Shown here: positions 7,646 to 10,406 of the stretch, piece after piece
Numbering within the stretch: the stretch's first letter is position 1
Layout of the letters: every line of letters starts with the position of its first letter
From: Proteobacteria bacterium UBA6908
Lineage (GTDB): Bacteria; Pseudomonadota; Gammaproteobacteria; Acidiferrobacterales; UBA6901
Assembly (NCBI GenBank): GCA_002451085.1
Contig: DKBE01000029.1
Span: forward strand, 15,305 to 25,710
Length of the DNA: 10,406 nucleotides
Direction: 5' to 3'
Translations under genes and position numbers: made by a program
The notes under the pieces: model-generated
Databases searched by the model: none
Told to the model about the DNA's origin: nothing
The model's input: the letters and a program-made list of their open reading frames with translations, nothing else

Positions 7646-8011
7646 TCAGCCGGAACGCGGGCCCAGGAGCGCCAGCACGTCCTCGAGTTCCTGAATCAGC
7701 TGGCGGATGACCGCTGAGCGCTGGTTGGGATCACTCAGATCATTCTCGACGACCAGCTTGTTGCGGGCGCCGCTAATGGTAAAACCATCCACATAGAGAA
7801 GGCTGCGGATCTGCCTGATCAGCATGACATCATGGCGCTGATAATAACGGCGATTACCCCGGCGTTTAACCGGTTTCAGCTGGGGAAATTCCTGCTCCCA
7901 GTAGCGGAGGACATGCGGCTTGACCCCACATAACTCGCTGACTTCCCCAATCGTAAAGTAGCGCTTGCTGGGGATGGGTGGGAGTTCAAGGTTGTCGTCT
8001 GGATCCAGCAT
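7646..8011 (-). CDS. short MerR-family transcriptional regulator
   Basis: A DNA-binding protein of 121 residues with the MerR winged helix-turn-helix at about 18-86: [27 protein letters not shown] aligns to helices 1-2 and [20 protein letters not shown] to the wing and helix 3. After it comes only a short helix ([18 protein letters not shown]), a possible dimerisation coiled coil, and no effector-binding domain. There is one cysteine, so none of the cysteine pairs used by metal-sensing MerR proteins. Very similar proteins accompany ihfA in Pseudomonas and relatives; as far as I know their targets are not established. The start at 8011 lies inside ihfA (26-nt overlap, different frame), and the N-terminus [14 protein letters not shown] resembles those relatives. 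The SD is weak or too far away (AAGGA about 14 nt upstream), so translation is probably coupled to ihfA. Confidence 0.93.
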   Translation of the reverse strand: MLDPDDNLELPPIPSKRYFTIGEVSELCGVKPHVLRYWEQEFPQLKPVKRRGNRRYYQRHDVMLIRQIRSLLYVDGFTISGARNKLVVENDLSDPNQRSAVIRQLIQELEDVLALLGPRSG

Positions 8012-8294
8012 TCTGCTCGACTCGTTCCTTCAGCTTGTGACTGGCCCGGAAAGTGACAACCCGGCGCGCCGAGATCGGGATCTCCTCGCCGGTTTTGGGA
8101 TTACGACCGGGGCGTGGATTCTTGTTGCGCAGACCGAAGTTGCCGAAGCCAGACAACTTGACCGGCTCACCTCGTTCCAACGCCTCACGAATCTTCTCGA
8201 AGAACAGCTCGACGAATTCCTTGGCCTCCCGCTTGTTGAGGCCCAGCTCATTGAACAGAGCCTCGGCCAGATCCGCCTTGGTCAGCGACGACAT
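7986..8294 (-). CDS. ihfA: integration host factor subunit alpha
   Basis: IHF-alpha pairs with IHF-beta (HimD) to bend DNA sharply at specific sites in replication, transcription and recombination. The 102 residues align with E. coli IHF-alpha (99) from [23 protein letters not shown] onward. The DNA-binding arm [16 protein letters not shown] carries the intercalating proline (Pro65), followed by [17 protein letters not shown]. It is IHF-alpha rather than HU or IHF-beta because of [20 protein letters not shown] and its place directly after pheT. The ATG at 8294 has an SD AAAGGG (8304-8309) with 9-nt spacing. It lies 29 nt after the pheT stop and is probably co-transcribed with it. Confidence 0.98.
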   Translation of the reverse strand: MSSLTKADLAEALFNELGLNKREAKEFVELFFEKIREALERGEPVKLSGFGNFGLRNKNPRPGRNPKTGEEIPISARRVVTFRASHKLKERVEQNAGSRRQP

Positions 8295-8323
8295 GAAATT
8301 CAGCCCTTTTCTTTGAAAACTTT

Positions 8324-10406
8324 TTATTGTCTCAGTTGGGCGCCGAAACCAGCCTGTAAAGCCGTCACGACCCTCCCCACAACTGTTTCAATTTCTTCAT
8401 CATTAAGAGTGCGCGAAGTATCCTGGAAGGTCAAGCCCAATGCCAAACTTTTTCTTCCGGAATCAATGCCTTCGCCGCGATATTCGTCAAATAGCTCAAG
8501 GTTGACTAATAGACGACCGGCGGCTACTTGCACAGCATCAAACACTGCCTGAGCCGGTACGGAATCGGCCAGAAGCAGGGCAAGATCACGCCGAATAGCC
8601 GGAAATCGCGAAATTTCATGAAATTCTGGCAGCAATGTGGAACTCAAAATATCGGCATTTAGCTCGAAGAGAATAACCGAGCGGTCGAGTCCGATTTTTT
8701 CCTGCACTTCCGGGTGTATAACCCCTATTCTTCCAATGGATATATCCCTGTCCACGATGAAAATTTCGGCTGATTGACCAGGGTGTAATGCCGGGTGGCC
8801 AGCCGCCTTGAACGCATAATGCCCGCGTGTTTGTGCCAGCAATGCTTCAACGTCAGCTTTGACATCATAAAAATCCACCGGACGTGGCTTCAGACCCCAC
8901 TGCTCTGCCATGGCATTTCCACAGGCCACCCCGGCGACCACGGACTGTTCCAGCGTCTTACCATTCGATGCACCCAAAAAACGATGCCCGATCTCAAACA
9001 GGCGCACCCGAGTCTGTTGACGATTGAGATTGTGTCGAACCGTCTGAATGAGACCAGGCCATAGCGTGGTGCGCATTTGTGCCAGATCCGAGGCGATAGG
9101 ATTGACCAGCGACACGCCATGCGCACCCGGATCGATCAAGGCCTGTATCGCAGGATCAACAAAGCTATATGTGATCGCTTCCTGGTACTCGCGATCTACC
9201 AAAGCCGATCGCAGGCGACTTTCGGCAATACGGGTCTCGGGCAGTGCTGGCACATGCAGTAGTGCGCGGGGAACATGCACCGGGACCTTGTCGTAACCGT
9301 GCACCCGCGCCAACTCTTCAATCAAGTCTTCTTCGCGGACAATATCGGTACGCCAACTCGGCGGTGAAACTTTCCAACCACGTCTTCCCTGGACAGCGGC
9401 TCTGGCGATCCGCATACCCAATCGTTTCAAAATGGTCTCAACCGTCGAGGCCGCCAGATTCATGCCCAATACCCGGCTAATCCGATCTGCTCGCAAACGG
9501 ATGGCCGATTGCTTGGGGAGATGGGCGGTGGATTTCACTTCCATCACGGGACCGGCTCGGCCACCGCAGATCGACAATATCAGTGCCGTCGCACGCTCCA
9601 GTGCCATGCGCTGCAGATTCGGGTCGACCCCGCGTTCAAAGCGATGCGAAGACTCAGAATGCAAACCATATTCACGGGCTCGCAAGGCGATGTTTTCGGG
9701 CCTGAACCAGGCGCTCTCGAGAAACAGATTTATGGTCTGCGCGCCGACCGCTGTGTCCATACCGCCCATGATTCCGGCCAGCGCGACAGGCCGTTTGTGA
9801 TCAGCAATGACCAAGTCAGCCGGATCAAGCACAAGGTTTTGCCCATCCAGCAGCGTCAGCGCTTCCCCTGATCGCGCGAGTCGTATTTGAAGACCGCCGC
9901 TAAGGCGGTCAAGGTCGAAGGCATGCATCGGCTGGCCAAGTTCCAGCATTACATAATTGGTGACGTCGACCACCGGATGAATGCTGCGAACACCGCTGCG
10001 CCGCAGTTGTTCCTTGAGCCACCACGGTACATGACTGTCCGGACGCAACCCCTCGATCACGCGCCCGGTATAACGGGCACAGGCCGACTTGGCAGTCAGC
10101 TTGGTGTCCAGACGACGACGGGACTTCGCCTTCACCGGCTTAATCGACACCGGAATGAACCGAGAGGATCCCAGTGCGGCCACTTCGCGCGCCAACCCCA
10201 TGACGCTCAGACAGTCTCCACGATTGGGAGTCAGCTCGATGTCCAGAATCTGATCGTCGAGTTTCAGAATTTTCCTGAGTGATGCCCCGGGCTTGGCCGC
10301 CGGATCCAGCACCAGCAATCCCTCGGAAGACTCTTCCAGACCGAGTTCGGCCGCAGAACACAGCATGCCGGATGACTCGACGCCGCGGATAGCGGCGGCC
10401 TTGATG
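8324..10406 (-). CDS. pheT: phenylalanine--tRNA ligase beta subunit (partial, N-terminus beyond window edge)
   Basis: The beta subunit of the alpha2-beta2 synthetase that charges tRNA-Phe. The reading frame continues through the right edge: the first complete codons read [13 protein letters not shown] before [10 protein letters not shown], matching E. coli PheT from about residue 105. The 693 visible residues plus about 104 missing give the usual length near 795. Visible, numbering from the edge: end of the tRNA-binding domain; B3/4 editing domain about 110-280 ([35 protein letters not shown]); B5 domain about 297-370; catalytic-like core from about 375 ([18 protein letters not shown]); and C-terminal FDX-ACB anticodon-binding domain about 595-692 ([24 protein letters not shown]). 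No frameshift or missing block is seen. pheS would be expected just off the right edge. Confidence 0.98.
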   Translation of the reverse strand, partial: IKAAAIRGVESSGMLCSAAELGLEESSEGLLVLDPAAKPGASLRKILKLDDQILDIELTPNRGDCLSVMGLAREVAALGSSRFIPVSIKPVKAKSRRRLDTKLTAKSACARYTGRVIEGLRPDSHVPWWLKEQLRRSGVRSIHPVVDVTNYVMLELGQPMHAFDLDRLSGGLQIRLARSGEALTLLDGQNLVLDPADLVIADHKRPVALAGIMGGMDTAVGAQTINLFLESAWFRPENIALRAREYGLHSESSHRFERGVDPNLQRMALERATALILSICGGRAGPVMEVKSTAHLPKQSAIRLRADRISRVLGMNLAASTVETILKRLGMRIARAAVQGRRGWKVSPPSWRTDIVREEDLIEELARVHGYDKVPVHVPRALLHVPALPETRIAESRLRSALVDREYQEAITYSFVDPAIQALIDPGAHGVSLVNPIASDLAQMRTTLWPGLIQTVRHNLNRQQTRVRLFEIGHRFLGASNGKTLEQSVVAGVACGNAMAEQWGLKPRPVDFYDVKADVEALLAQTRGHYAFKAAGHPALHPGQSAEIFIVDRDISIGRIGVIHPEVQEKIGLDRSVILFELNADILSSTLLPEFHEISRFPAIRRDLALLLADSVPAQAVFDAVQVAAGRLLVNLELFDEYRGEGIDSGRKSLALGLTFQDTSRTLNDEEIETVVGRVVTALQAGFGAQLRQ

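Noticed and set aside
8295..8323. IHF autoregulatory site in the A+T-rich pheT-ihfA gap
   Set aside because: The stretch does not match the IHF consensus core (ATCAA then TTR at the right spacing).

Overview
The window is a compact chromosomal core region of a gammaproteobacterium. The order pheT-ihfA-merR-tRNA-Pro followed by surE-pcm-nlpD-rpoS is a gammaproteobacterial hallmark, and the IHF-alpha, SurE, NlpD and RpoS proteins align along their whole length with their E. coli counterparts as I remember them. Moderate G+C, an AlaC-type aminotransferase next to hom-thrC, and a shorter-type threonine synthase (not the E. coli thrABC arrangement) suggest a non-enteric lineage. The genus cannot be read from the sequence alone.

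Layout. Almost everything is on the minus strand, so transcription runs from the right edge to the left. At the right is pheT (phenylalanyl-tRNA synthetase beta, cut by the window edge), followed after 29 nt by ihfA and then by a short MerR-type regulator overlapping ihfA by 26 nt. Next comes a tRNA-Pro(GGG) gene with its own promoter-like sequence. About 70 nt later a tight stress/survival operon begins: surE, pcm (4-nt overlap), nlpD and rpoS (3-nt gap). A single plus-strand gene, a Mth938/DUF498-family protein, lies convergent to rpoS. Divergent from it is an amino-acid metabolism cluster on the minus strand: an AlaC-like aminotransferase, hom (homoserine dehydrogenase with ACT domain) and thrC (cut by the left edge).

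How the genes work together. pheT, ihfA and tRNA-Pro serve translation and nucleoid architecture. surE-pcm-nlpD-rpoS combines a nucleotidase, a protein-repair methyltransferase, an amidase activator for cell separation and the general stress sigma factor. hom and thrC carry aspartate semialdehyde to threonine, and the aminotransferase probably supplies or interconverts alanine/glutamate-type amino acids.

Novelty. I see no mobile element, CRISPR array, defence system or other undescribed multi-gene system; this is housekeeping DNA. The points worth a second look are small: a charged low-complexity N-terminal extension on RpoS of about 46 residues with an in-frame 12-bp tandem duplication, the near absence of an nlpD-rpoS intergenic leader, direct and inverted repeats in the 153-bp divergent promoter region, and a stringent-looking promoter before the tRNA that could also feed the rpoS operon.
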